Positions 42,584 through 50,835 of a DNA stretch of 64,000 nucleotides are shown here, piece after piece. Position 1 is the first letter of the stretch. Each line of letters opens with the position of its first letter. The stretch spans positions 558,001-622,000 of the forward strand of contig NZ_JBMPGS010000002.1 in the NCBI RefSeq assembly GCF_049680855.1, in the 5' to 3' direction. Source of the DNA: Salinimicrobium sp049680855. Its GTDB lineage: Bacteria > Bacteroidota > Bacteroidia > Flavobacteriales > Flavobacteriaceae. The notes beneath the pieces were generated by a model that was not told the DNA's origin, did no database searches, and worked only from the letters and a program-made list of their open reading frames with translations. Position numbers and translations under genes: made by a program.

Positions 42584-42790
42584 TTATTTATTTTTAATTT
42601 TTTCATTGTGTTCTTCAAGTTCATCAGCCAATTCCCTAAGCCCTGAAATGAGATTATCATCTACTAATCCGTCTAAGTTGGTTATATCTTCAGTTATTTC
42701 TGAATTACCTCCAAAATCAGAAATAGTTAATTCTATTATGGATGAAGCCTTATTTCCATGACCTCCAAAATGTCTTGTTTTAAATTCCAT
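42584..42790 (-). CDS. hypothetical 68-aa protein
   Basis: Acidic; central DFGGNSEITEDITNLDGLVDDNLI then a short coiled tail. Not recognised. Stands between an intergenic stretch holding a duplicated gene fragment and the zinc microprotein. Confidence 0.5.
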   Translation of the reverse strand: MEFKTRHFGGHGNKASSIIELTISDFGGNSEITEDITNLDGLVDDNLISGLRELADELEEHNEKIKNK

Positions 42791-42845
42791 TTTTCTAAGT
42801 TTTTTATTTATATTTTTTAAAATTTTTACCGAAAATACTGTGTGG

Positions 42846-42887
42846 GTTCTTCGGTCATTTCATCGAAATAATGCTTCAGGTAGTTAA
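42846..42887. repeat. 42-bp duplicated segment (copy B, gene fragment)
   Basis: Same orientation as 40790-40831 with one mismatch. No intact frame runs through it, so it looks like a remnant left by recombination between small genes. Confidence 0.85.
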
Positions 42888-42890
42888 ATT

Positions 42891-43187
42891 CTATTGCTGT
42901 TTTATTTGAAGGGAAGAGATCAGTTCTTTCCACTCTTGTAACTTTTCTTCATCTGCTCTATGGTTTAATTCAGGTCTGTTTTCAATTTCCCATTCTAAAC
43001 CTATTACCGCAGCTTCTAAAGCACTTCTTAGTTTTTGGTTTTGTTCACCCGCTTCCTGTAATTTGGCATTGACGGATGCTGACTTTTGTTCCTCAATGAG
43101 TTCCTCTAATTGCTCGTCAATCATTCCGATTATTTGATCTGGCACATAATCCCAAAGTGGTTTAAGTATTTCTTCTGTTGTTTTCAT
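42891..43187 (-). CDS. coiled-coil protein, 98 aa
   Basis: Start taken at ATG 43187; the longer form begins with TTG. Helical and acidic (GMIDEQLEELIEEQKSASVNAKLQE), ending LIAS-like ELISSLQIKQQ. Function unknown. Confidence 0.55.
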   Translation of the reverse strand: MKTTEEILKPLWDYVPDQIIGMIDEQLEELIEEQKSASVNAKLQEAGEQNQKLRSALEAAVIGLEWEIENRPELNHRADEEKLQEWKELISSLQIKQQ

Positions 43188-43200
43188 AATCCCTATATTT

Positions 43201-43437
43201 TCAATTATCAATTAATTCCTCCACAATCTTTTCATTCTGGTAACTCGGGTGTGCCTGGTTTTTCCATTTTTCAAATCCGATATTTAATGAAACATTGTAG
43301 CCGTTGTGAATGGCGGTTAAATTAGCCTTGTTCATAACAATTTTTTGCATGAGCGGCTTCAGGTTCTTGAAAGCTTCTGTTTCTTTTATGTCGGAAGTGG
43401 AGAACTTTTTTAAGGTTTGGGTGAGGTCTTTGGTCAT
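43201..43437 (-). CDS. hypothetical 78-aa protein
   Basis: Mixed helix protein (FKNLKPLMQKIVMNKANLTAIHNGYNVSLN). ATGA overlap with the upstream coiled-coil gene supports translation. Not recognised. Confidence 0.5.
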   Translation of the reverse strand: MTKDLTQTLKKFSTSDIKETEAFKNLKPLMQKIVMNKANLTAIHNGYNVSLNIGFEKWKNQAHPSYQNEKIVEELIDN

Positions 43438-43754
43438 ACTATTCCTTTGAGTTTATTTATTTCTATTATTAAATCTTGAATTACCTTCTGCTTTTTCTGA
43501 ATGGTTTTATCCTTAGTAACATTCGACTTTGTCAGATTTTTAAATTCAGTTTGGTATAATTCCCTCCTGATATCTTTTTCCTTTTGCTGAAATCCCTTTT
43601 TTAATTCATGGTTCAAGTGATCTATTTCAGATTTTAACGCTCCGTTTTCCAGTTCCAATTCAGATACTTTTTTATTTAATGCAGCTACGGCTTCATCTTT
43701 TCCATAAGCTCTTCTAAGCTTAATAAGCACGTTATCTTCGTAGGTGTTTTCCAT
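43434..43754 (-). CDS. coiled-coil protein, 106 aa
   Basis: Almost wholly heptad-like (KKVSELELENGALKSEIDHLNHELKKG). One-base overlap with the upstream HTH gene. Possibly a partner of that regulator. Confidence 0.55.
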   Translation of the reverse strand: MENTYEDNVLIKLRRAYGKDEAVAALNKKVSELELENGALKSEIDHLNHELKKGFQQKEKDIRRELYQTEFKNLTKSNVTKDKTIQKKQKVIQDLIIEINKLKGIV

Positions 43755-44050
43755 TACCCTCTATTTTTAAACATTTTTATAAATTCTCTTGATCCGTATT
43801 TCTGTGTAGCTTCGGCGGCGTTTCTGAATCCTAAACTCTTGGCAAAGGAGAGCATTTGTTCATGCCGATCAGGTTTATTTTTGCTTCCTTTTTTAGGCCC
43901 TCTCTTTCTTGTAACAACTCCTTCTTTTTTCAGGACGGTAAATATTTTCTTAGCTGAACATTCATTTTCTTTTGCTAATTCTAACATTGTCTTGTTTTTG
44001 TAATTTTTGCAGATCTCCTTTTTTTCCCGGAGCGTTAATTGTTTTTTCAT
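43754..44050 (-). CDS. small helix-turn-helix protein, 98 aa
   Basis: Start set at ATG 44050, which overlaps the TGA of the 48-aa gene (ATGA). LTLREKKEICKNYKNKTMLELAKENECSAKKIFTVLKKEGV reads as a homeodomain-like HTH. The basic linker RKRGPKKGSKNKP contains an AT-hook-like GRP-type element. Likely a DNA-binding regulator. Confidence 0.6.
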   Translation of the reverse strand: MKKQLTLREKKEICKNYKNKTMLELAKENECSAKKIFTVLKKEGVVTRKRGPKKGSKNKPDRHEQMLSFAKSLGFRNAAEATQKYGSREFIKMFKNRG

Positions 44051-44193
44051 TGCGCCCATGTTTGCACCCATACGAGGTTAGGGTAGTTGAACTTAAATGC
44101 TGAAATAGCATCTTTTTCATTTTCAGCCTCTATCAGAATATCCTTTTTGACTTCCTTGTTTTCGGCTTTGTATGTAAATCTGTAGTTGATCAT
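44047..44193 (-). CDS. small protein of 48 aa
   Basis: ATG 44193: MINYRFTYKAENKEVKKDIL then EAENEKDAISAFKFNYPNL, like small phage DUF proteins that end with a W-x-W motif (VWVQTWAQ). The frame stays open upstream to the methyltransferase stop (basic RAKNKRYFEKRQYKKD) without a start codon, so an earlier non-ATG start is possible. Confidence 0.5.
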   Translation of the reverse strand: MINYRFTYKAENKEVKKDILIEAENEKDAISAFKFNYPNLVWVQTWAQ

Positions 44194-44316
44194 AATTTCA
44201 TTTTTAAAATAACCCGCCTTTCTTTTTAACTGCCGGTACGCTACAACGTCTTTCTTATATTGCCTTTTTTCGAAGTAGCGCTTGTTTTTGGCGCGTAAGA
44301 TTGGCGGGATTTGGGG

Positions 44317-45064
44317 TTATAAGTTTTGATATTGCTCTATTGCCTTAAAAATTTGATAAGCCACTTGAGGAGGTATAGCATTACCCATCTGAATTAATCT
44401 GGATTTATCGGTTTTGTCCAGTCTTTGGGAAACCCTTTTATCCACTCGCTGAAATTCGGATTGGGATATATCCCATCGCTCTCCTTCTCTCGGATAACTT
44501 CCCTGAAATTTCCTTTTTGAATCTTGCTGGTTCTGGTCCTGTTTCTGCAAGCTCCTTTCGCATCGCTTGTCAATGGCCTGGGTAATAATCCAAATGTGCC
44601 GTTCCATCGTTGATAATCCGAATGAATCAGACTTACAATCAAAAATGATCGGTTTCTCATAGCCGATATTTTCCAGATCGGTACAGACCATTTCGACTGT
44701 ATATCCGCTGTCGATATTAAGCAGTCCGTAAACATTTTCTGCCACAACCCAACCTGGGGCAATCTCTGTAATTGCTCTAAGCATTTCCGGCCAGAGAAAT
44801 CGCTCATCTTCTTGGCCTTTTCGTTTTCCCGCTTGGCTAAATGGCTGGCATGGAAATCCTCCTGTAAGGATATCGCACCCCCCCCCTGTGAATAGTAAAA
44901 TCTGTTTTGGTGATGTCTTCATAAGAAATTGATTCTGGAAAATGCTGTTTTAGTATTTGTTTTGCTTCTTTATCCCACTCGCAATGAAATATGTTCTCCC
45001 ATCCCATCCATTCCGCTGCAAGGTCAAACCCTCCGATTCCGCTAAATAATGATCCGTGTTTCAT
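44317..45064 (-). pseudogene. C5-cytosine DNA methyltransferase, frame broken at a G9 tract (phase-variable candidate)
   Basis: Motif I FSGIGGFDLAAEWMGW begins the ORF at ATG 45064. At 44878-44886 nine consecutive G on the coding strand shift the frame. One G fewer would join TIHRGG directly to CDILTGGFPCQPFSQAG (catalytic PCQ), ENVYGLL (ENV), MERHIWII and QMGNAIPPQVAY (motif X). The joined product is 248 aa, short but with all core motifs. Slippage at G8/G9 would switch it on and off. It would methylate cytosine to protect phage DNA or alter host gene expression. A homopolymer sequencing error is the alternative. Confidence 0.85.
44878..44886 (-). repeat. G9 homopolymer (contingency tract)
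   Basis: Nine C on the plus strand inside the cytosine methyltransferase gene, the only G/C run of this length noticed in the prophage. Eight G restores the reading frame. Confidence 0.9.
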
Positions 45065-45267
45065 TCCTTAAATTTTTCAGCGTATTCAAAATATTTTTCT
45101 GTCATGGCTTTATTTAATGCTTCGCCTGACATTGGTCTGTCTTCGGTGATCTTGCTTTTATCAGGCAGCAATACTTGTACATACTGCTGCCCGTTTTTAA
45201 TAATTGGATATACTTTGATTCCCATTTTAAAGCAGATTCCCATAGCTTGGCTGATTGACTGTATCAT
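45061..45267 (-). CDS. hypothetical 68-aa protein between the two methyltransferases
   Basis: ATGA overlaps on both sides (45264-45267 and 45061-45064) couple it to both methyltransferase genes. Mixed alpha/beta composition (GIKVYPIIKNGQQYVQVLLPDKSKI). Possibly a methyltransferase accessory; not recognised. Confidence 0.6.
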   Translation of the reverse strand: MIQSISQAMGICFKMGIKVYPIIKNGQQYVQVLLPDKSKITEDRPMSGEALNKAMTEKYFEYAEKFKE

Positions 45268-47801
45268 GCCTCCACCAGATCAAAAAGAGTGGGCGCGTTG
45301 ATCTTATATTCGATAGACTTCAGGTAAAACAAACCGTCATCGTAATATTCAGGGTTCAGTTCTGCAGATACTGCTTTTCTTCCCATTTCAAGCGCTTTGT
45401 AAGCCGTGGAGAATAGCCCGCCGAAGGGATCATCTACCAAGTCGCCCGGATTGGTGAAGCGGTTAATTAGGCGCTCAATGATATCCAGCTGCAAAGGGCA
45501 AATGTGCTTTTCTTTTTTCCGGTTCACTTGGTTTGCGTTCAGGGTATTCATTCGGTTTATGTCAGTCCAGACCATGTCGTTTCCTGAAGTTGGAGGAATT
45601 GTCATGAACAGCTTTGATAATTTCCCTGTTGCATCCAGATCATTACACACTCTTAAATGCTCCTGAAAATCGTATATCTCGCTTCTGTCGTATTTTCTCC
45701 AAGAATTAAACACAGTCTTCATGTCAGCAGTAGAAAGTTCCTTAGAGCTTAAAAAACGGTTGCCAGAGGACTTCCAGTAAGCATGTGCGTCAAGTTGCCA
45801 AAGTGATAATAAATAATCATCGATCTGCTTTACTACCGGATCATCAGCATAGGCGTTATTAGTTTCGGTAGGTGCTTTCCTGAATAACAGCACGTATTCC
45901 GGTAATCCTACGCCCATTTTAGTAGCGTCTTTTCGCTGCTCTCCCCATGTTAACCTGTAGGTTTGGTTATTCTCTCGCACTACGTCTGTGGTAATTGTGA
46001 TCTTTCCTACCAGATAAAATCCATGTTTCACGAAATGCTGTACCGTCTGGCCGGAGAAGTCGTCTATAGTTGTGAAGCAAGTTCCGTTCTGGTGGGAGTA
46101 TCGAATACGGTCTTTCACGTGAACAGCGGCAATTCTCCCCGGCTGAAGTGTCCGGTGAAGGTTCGGCGTTAAAAATTCCATTTGCTTGAAAAACTCTGCG
46201 TTCCCGTAGTTGTGCCCGAAGTCGTTGAAATTATCTGAATATTCGTAATGATCCCCAAAAGGAATTGAGGTTAAATGCATACCCACGGAATTGCTTTCCA
46301 TTTCCTGGTGAATGAGCGTTGTATCTTCATTGTAAACCGTAGCCTCTCCTATCGTGGCGCTTCTTCTGTTTTTAAACATTTGTCTTTTCATGTCGGATTT
46401 AATTTTATCTGAATTCAAACCGTAGTTTCTTACCAGGTTGATCATTTCTGTTTGTAATTCGATGTGCCGCTTCCATTTTGCTTTAAGCGCTTTTAGTATC
46501 TCCCGTTCGTTTTGGGTGAAGATCAGGTAGATTTCCACTTCGTGCTGCTGTCGGAATCGTAGTATTCTGTGAACGGCTTGAATGAAATCGTTGAACTTGT
46601 AGTCAATCCCTACGAATATGGCCCGGTGACATGCGTGCTGGAAATTGCACCCGGAACCGGCAATCTTCGGCTTGGTGGAAAGTATCTGATATTCACCTTC
46701 GGAAAAATCAATGAGAAGATCTTCTTTTTCTGAATTGCTTTGCGATCCGTAAACAGACTTCACGTCAAAATCCTCCCGGAATTTCTTTTCTATGGCCGCT
46801 CGTTCGCTTTCGCGGTGGTGCCATAATATCCAACGGTCATCATGCGCTATGGAATTATCCCAAACAATATCAAAGGCTTTGTTTACCCGAAGATCTACTG
46901 TGTCCGATTTTTCCCGGGAAGTATCTACAAGGCTTTTGGTGGTATCTTTAAACATTACCAGGTCGCCGGACTTATTTAAAATCGGTTCATCGGTTAAATT
47001 CTCCACCTCAATTTCGTGAAGGTGCATTTTAGGCAAATTGTAGCCTGTATCATCAAAACCTAAATCCGAAGGTTTGTTTATGAATACCGCCCATGTGCTT
47101 ACCCACTTCCAGAATTCTTCTTTTTTGTTCGGGTAAAGCGTAAGTTTTCCGGCTTTGGTGGAATCCCTCTGAAAAAATCTTGTAAGTGCATGGCCTCGGG
47201 AAATCACTCCCAAGAAATCTGCATAGTTCAAGATCTCAATAAAATCATTCGGCGCGGGTGTCGCGGTAAAAACAAACCGGAATGGTACCTTTTTGAAAAA
47301 TCCGAGAATGTAATTTGTGGTTTCTGTTTTCAGGTTCCGAAGCATGGAGGCTTCATCAAAACTTACCCCGGCAAACTTGGAAGGATCAATATCCCCTTTA
47401 CGGATTCGCTCGTAGTTGGTGACATAGATTTTATTTTCGTAGGATTCTATGTTGTCGGTGTCGGTTATGTACTCAATCTGGAAACCGGTTTCTAAGAATT
47501 CATTATCTCGTTTGAATTCTCCGATCACTCCCAGCGGCATTCCAATGAGGAAAGGTTTGTTTTCCTTCAGGATAACCTGCCGTGCAATCTCGAGCTGCAT
47601 AACTGTTTTACCTAATCCGAAAGAAGCAAAGCATGCTCTGCGACCTCCTTCGAGGCTCCATTTTATAATTTCCTTCTGGTGCGGAAAAAGCTTATCTGTT
47701 AAATCTGTGTACGCTACTTCAAACCCGAAGTTTTCGGCCACGACAATCTTAGATTCCAGAAACTTTTTATAATCCGATACTGTTTTTCTAACGTTAATCA
47801 T
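45264..47801 (-). CDS. SNF2-type helicase fused to a DNA amino-methyltransferase
   Basis: 845 aa. N-terminal DEAD/SNF2 helicase: Q-like LFPHQKEII, motif I SFGLGKTVMQLEIA, motif II SFDEASMLR, TATPAP, and helicase C-terminal QAVHRILRFRQ. C-terminal from about 470: beta-class N4/N6 methyltransferase with motif IV-like TSIPFGDHYEY and a late motif I block DLVDDPFGGLFSTAYKALEMGRKAVSAEL. Such fusions occur in phages and may move along DNA while modifying it. The leader motif precedes the ATG at 47801. Confidence 0.88.
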   Translation of the reverse strand: MINVRKTVSDYKKFLESKIVVAENFGFEVAYTDLTDKLFPHQKEIIKWSLEGGRRACFASFGLGKTVMQLEIARQVILKENKPFLIGMPLGVIGEFKRDNEFLETGFQIEYITDTDNIESYENKIYVTNYERIRKGDIDPSKFAGVSFDEASMLRNLKTETTNYILGFFKKVPFRFVFTATPAPNDFIEILNYADFLGVISRGHALTRFFQRDSTKAGKLTLYPNKKEEFWKWVSTWAVFINKPSDLGFDDTGYNLPKMHLHEIEVENLTDEPILNKSGDLVMFKDTTKSLVDTSREKSDTVDLRVNKAFDIVWDNSIAHDDRWILWHHRESERAAIEKKFREDFDVKSVYGSQSNSEKEDLLIDFSEGEYQILSTKPKIAGSGCNFQHACHRAIFVGIDYKFNDFIQAVHRILRFRQQHEVEIYLIFTQNEREILKALKAKWKRHIELQTEMINLVRNYGLNSDKIKSDMKRQMFKNRRSATIGEATVYNEDTTLIHQEMESNSVGMHLTSIPFGDHYEYSDNFNDFGHNYGNAEFFKQMEFLTPNLHRTLQPGRIAAVHVKDRIRYSHQNGTCFTTIDDFSGQTVQHFVKHGFYLVGKITITTDVVRENNQTYRLTWGEQRKDATKMGVGLPEYVLLFRKAPTETNNAYADDPVVKQIDDYLLSLWQLDAHAYWKSSGNRFLSSKELSTADMKTVFNSWRKYDRSEIYDFQEHLRVCNDLDATGKLSKLFMTIPPTSGNDMVWTDINRMNTLNANQVNRKKEKHICPLQLDIIERLINRFTNPGDLVDDPFGGLFSTAYKALEMGRKAVSAELNPEYYDDGLFYLKSIEYKINAPTLFDLVEA

Positions 47802-47810
47802 TTTTTATGG

Positions 47811-47829
47811 TGCTATTTTAGTGTTGAAC
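47811..47829 (-). repeat. leader motif copy before the helicase-methyltransferase gene
   Basis: Minus strand GTTCAACACTAAAATAGCA, then CCATAAAAA and the ATG at 47801. Core GTTCAACAC shared with the other leaders. Confidence 0.5.
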
Positions 47830-47835
47830 GTTTGG

Positions 47836-48639
47836 TTAAATTATCTCTTCCAGTGATTTTTCCTGCGCAATGAGCTGATGGAAGAAGGTTTTTAAAATGA
47901 TGTTTTTACATCTGACTATCTGCGCATTTTTTTTGTTTTGTATATCCCGGAGGACCTTTGTAAAAGCTCGTTTATCTTCGGCTTCAGCTTTAGATTTGTA
48001 GGCTTCCTTAATTGCTTTTCTTTTGATCTTACTTTTAAATTCCGTGGTGTGCTTTGGCAGTAACTTTTTCTCATACAGGAAATCATACACATAGGTTTTA
48101 CCTACCGGAATTTCTTTTGTGACTTTGAATATTTCAAAACACTCCAATACTCCCCCTATAATCAAAAGCTCTTTTTCAGTATCGTTCATTTCCTGCTTTT
48201 TCTTTGGCTTGGATAATGGCAGGTTGTTTGCCGCCCTGGTGCTTCTTAGCCATTCCTGGTACTTGGTTAAAACCTTTGCCACATATTCCGCATTGAAAAG
48301 TTGAAAGTGCTCCACAGGATCACCGCTCCACCGGTCCAGCTTAAAAGCATAATCTATTTCCTGAAGCGATAAGCCGTTGAACTTGCTAAGGATCATTTCC
48401 CTGATATCGGTTTTATTAATGTCGCTGATCTCAGTTTTGATTCCCAACAAATTTGTGGCCCGAACAAAGATCATAGCTAAACCCTGTCTTGCATCGGCCT
48501 GATCAATTGCCCGGATCTTCGGAAAATTAATTACAGACTTTGCAAATCCCAGCGCCGGCAGATTACCAACCTTCGCTATTTCTTCGGATAACTTCTGCTG
48601 TCTGACGGTTAATTGTTGGTTCTGAGTTTCCATGTGCAT
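47836..48639 (-). CDS. phage replication protein (helicase-loader position), 267 aa
   Basis: Helical basic protein following the initiator-like gene and overlapping it by 77 bp. Segment ARQGLAMIFVRATNLLGIKTEIS and a Lys-rich middle (KPKKKQEMNDTEKELL) are shared with proteins that sit after DnaD-like initiators in Bacteroidota phages. Function inferred from position. Confidence 0.55.
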   Translation of the reverse strand: MHMETQNQQLTVRQQKLSEEIAKVGNLPALGFAKSVINFPKIRAIDQADARQGLAMIFVRATNLLGIKTEISDINKTDIREMILSKFNGLSLQEIDYAFKLDRWSGDPVEHFQLFNAEYVAKVLTKYQEWLRSTRAANNLPLSKPKKKQEMNDTEKELLIIGGVLECFEIFKVTKEIPVGKTYVYDFLYEKKLLPKHTTEFKSKIKRKAIKEAYKSKAEAEDKRAFTKVLRDIQNKKNAQIVRCKNIILKTFFHQLIAQEKSLEEII

Positions 48640-49378
48640 TATTCTTTAATTCGAAAAATCCTTTCCAGCCGTTCGCCATGCTTTGGTGAATTATGGCTAT
48701 TGCTGTTTCTTCATTGCCTTTGGCTTTGTTTGAAAGTTCGGTTAAGGCGGCTTGTTCGCTTTGGAGAGATTTATAATCAAACTTGAATTCTTTTTTCTTG
48801 TAAATCTTCCAGTGCTGCCATTGGGCTTTGAAGTTTTCCGATTCAAAAGGCAGAATGAGTTCAGGTTCTGGTGGTTCAGGCGGTTTAGTTGGAATTTTTG
48901 GTTTTTCGCCTTTTTTACCTTTACCTTTACCTTTACCACTACCATTACCTATACCTATACCAGTGGGGCTTACAAGCCCCTCGGAAGCCCCTTCGGGTCT
49001 TTGGTCTTTTAAAGTAAATTCTCCTTCTTTTTTTTCGTTTAAAAGATCATATTTCAAAAGCTCATTTATTGCGGCGGTGTGCGCTTTGTTATTTCGCTTC
49101 AAAAGCCCGTTGTGCTGTAGCTTTATGAAGTTTTTGATAAGCCATTTTTCACCTCCTTCAAGCTCAATAATCTTGTCAGAAAAAGCAGCTTTTATATCTT
49201 CATCTGAACAGGTATCGGGGATTCCACATCGCAATCTTGCCACGTCAAGCTCTACATTCCAAATACCTGCATTGGAGCAATCCAAAAAAAGGTAGATGTA
49301 AAGCCCCTTGTAAGCCCCTTGTAAGCCCCTTACGAATGGATCTTTAAAAAAGTTTGTTTCTATAAATCGTTTAGCCAT
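48563..49378 (-). CDS. DnaD-like replication initiator
   Basis: 271 aa. N-terminal winged-helix domain: FFKDPFVRGLQGAYKGLYIYLFLDCSNAGIW, the typical start of phage initiators of this type. A low-complexity linker GIGIGNGSGKGKGKGKKGEK is encoded by 6-base repeats. The C-terminal part (QHWKIYKKKEFKF, AIAIIHQSMANGWKGFF) matches the DnaD-like C-terminal domain. Iteron-like 11-bp repeats lie inside the gene, as in lambda O. The replication origin may be here. Confidence 0.82.
   Translation of the reverse strand: MAKRFIETNFFKDPFVRGLQGAYKGLYIYLFLDCSNAGIWNVELDVARLRCGIPDTCSDEDIKAAFSDKIIELEGGEKWLIKNFIKLQHNGLLKRNNKAHTAAINELLKYDLLNEKKEGEFTLKDQRPEGASEGLVSPTGIGIGNGSGKGKGKGKKGEKPKIPTKPPEPPEPELILPFESENFKAQWQHWKIYKKKEFKFDYKSLQSEQAALTELSNKAKGNEETAIAIIHQSMANGWKGFFELKNNAHGNSEPTINRQTAEVIRRNSEGW
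48965..48991. repeat. GGGGCTT/AAGCCCC cluster in the initiator gene
   Basis: GGGGCTT at 48965-48971, AAGCCCC at 48974-48980 and AAGCCCC at 48985-48991. The first two form an inverted repeat, the last two are 11 bp apart like the iterons at 49301. Confidence 0.6.
49301..49333. repeat. three tandem 11-bp iterons in the initiator gene
   Basis: AAGCCCCTTGT, AAGCCCCTTGT, AAGCCCCTTAC in direct order; 11 bp is one helical turn. They are out of register with codons, so the repeat is at the DNA level. Together with 48965-48991 they suggest an origin (inference). Confidence 0.6.
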
Positions 49379-49393
49379 TTTGGGGTGTGTTTT

Positions 49394-49927
49394 CTAATTT
49401 TTAGGTAACATTTTAACTATCGCATCCAGTCTTACTTTTACAAGTTCTACCTGGTGCTCTGGCACTTTACTCACGAGTTCCACAAGGGGAGCATGTGATT
49501 GATCGCTGGTAACACTTTCGCGCTCATGGAGCTTTCTTTTCAAAACCGATATTTTTTCCTGCAGCCTTAAAATGATTTCAGCATGCTTTTTTCGGTCTTT
49601 CACCTGCTTCTCGCATTCTTCCTGTTGTTGGCTCATATCTTCATCGGTCATTCCGTAAACCTTCATTCTAATGATCTGTAGATATATTGAATGGAATTCC
49701 GGGAAGTCCCTCATGTAGCCTTTAAACTGTTTTCTGGCATGGAGCACGGTTGCATGATCTTTCCCAAGAAAACTTCCAATTGCAGCTACGGAATGAGGTG
49801 TTTTCTTTGCGGCTGCTTCAAAGAATATGGCGCGCGCAATAATGATAGATCTTAACCGGCTGTTTTTGGAAATATTAACCTTCGTGAATCCCTCTACTAT
49901 CTTTCTAAGCTGTTTTAGATCCTCCAT
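49394..49927 (-). CDS. DnaA domain IV-like protein with C-terminal coiled coil
   Basis: 177 aa. Residues about 20-85 look like the DNA-binding domain of DnaA: SRLRSIIIARAIFFEAA, then GKDHATVLHARKQFKGY, matching the DnaA signature GrDHtTVlha. The AAA+ domain is absent. Residues 105-145 are coiled coil. It could bind the phage origin or host DnaA boxes and redirect initiation. It lies directly upstream of the initiator gene. Confidence 0.82.
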   Translation of the reverse strand: MEDLKQLRKIVEGFTKVNISKNSRLRSIIIARAIFFEAAAKKTPHSVAAIGSFLGKDHATVLHARKQFKGYMRDFPEFHSIYLQIIRMKVYGMTDEDMSQQQEECEKQVKDRKKHAEIILRLQEKISVLKRKLHERESVTSDQSHAPLVELVSKVPEHQVELVKVRLDAIVKMLPKN

Positions 49928-49930
49928 AGT

Positions 49931-50200
49931 CTACTCTATTTTCCAGCCTTGGATTGATACGAAATACTTCACTTCGCCCTGTGGAGAAGTCCATTCGCGC
50001 CCCCGGAGATTAATTGATACCTTCACGCTTTGCCCTTCAGAAAAGTTATCCAAGAGGCTTGTTTTGTCCTGTACGAATTCAATAGGTAAAGTCTGCGGGT
50101 ATTGCTCATTTGTGGTAACAATTACCTCCCTTTTTTGAAATCCGTTGTTCCCGAAAGTTTCGGTTTGGCTTATTGATTTGATGTTTCCTTGTACTACCAT
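49931..50200 (-). CDS. DUF3127 OB-fold protein, likely single-stranded DNA binding
   Basis: 89 aa. TFGNNGFQKREVIVTTNEQYPQ, IEFVQDKTSLL and KVSINLRGREW with the ending FVSIQGWKIE are the DUF3127 signature. The family is almost confined to Bacteroidota and sits beside replication genes in phages. Predicted OB fold; an SSB-like role is inferred. Confidence 0.88.
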   Translation of the reverse strand: MVVQGNIKSISQTETFGNNGFQKREVIVTTNEQYPQTLPIEFVQDKTSLLDNFSEGQSVKVSINLRGREWTSPQGEVKYFVSIQGWKIE

Positions 50201-50204
50201 TTTC

Positions 50205-50609
50205 TTAAGATATTTTCATCCCCAGCCTTTCCAGCTTTATGAGGAGATCGTTTTTAATTTTTTGTTTTTCTTCTACCAGAATCGCGAGTATTTTAAGGCT
50301 AACGGTCTGGCTTATGTTGTGGTGAATTTCCGCATCGGGAGTTTGCTCGAATTCTATTTTCTTATTTCTGCCGTACACATTCACAATGAACACTTCGGTT
50401 TTATTTTTACTGCTTTCAGAAACAAGACTTCCATCTTTATCTAAACATACTTTCTCAGTCTTAGGTTTATTTCCGGTAAGGGTAAGCTCTGTCATCATTT
50501 CACCCTCCACAAGATTTTCGCCCATTTCACGCACTCCTTCCAGGTACTGATCTATTTCCCTGATCTCGTTTAGAATGTCGGTGATTCTGTTTATTCTGGT
50601 TGGGTTCAT
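50205..50609 (-). CDS. hypothetical coiled-coil protein, 134 aa
   Basis: Helical ends and a short beta-rich centre (VFIVNVYGRNKKIEFEQ). ATGA overlap with the upstream zinc protein. Not recognised. Confidence 0.5.
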   Translation of the reverse strand: MNPTRINRITDILNEIREIDQYLEGVREMGENLVEGEMMTELTLTGNKPKTEKVCLDKDGSLVSESSKNKTEVFIVNVYGRNKKIEFEQTPDAEIHHNISQTVSLKILAILVEEKQKIKNDLLIKLERLGMKIS

Positions 50610-50833
50610 GATGTTGGTTTTTTACAGTTTCTAATGGAACAGTCCTGATAAGATGAATAGTTTCTAGCTCTTGTTTCCTCTACAGTCTCTACCTTCACAT
50701 CAAATCCTTCGTTAGTGAACTGGGTGAATTCTCTTTCTACTTTTTTATCTAGAAAATCTACATGGCACGCCAGAACAAACCCATTACAGTTATTGCATAC
50801 AGCTACTTTTGACACATTCCCTTCTGTTCTCAT
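50606..50833 (-). CDS. small zinc-knuckle-like protein, 75 aa
   Basis: Start chosen at ATG 50833, 3 bp after the upstream stop; a longer frame overlaps the upstream gene. CNNCNGFVLAC near the start and DCSIRNC near the end provide Cys pairs. Unknown function. Confidence 0.5.
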   Translation of the reverse strand: MRTEGNVSKVAVCNNCNGFVLACHVDFLDKKVEREFTQFTNEGFDVKVETVEETRARNYSSYQDCSIRNCKKPTS

Positions 50834-50835
50834 AA

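Noticed and set aside
48895..48962. Hexanucleotide repeats in the initiator gene as a contingency locus
   Set aside because: The period is 6, so length changes stay in frame and only alter a Gly/Lys linker.
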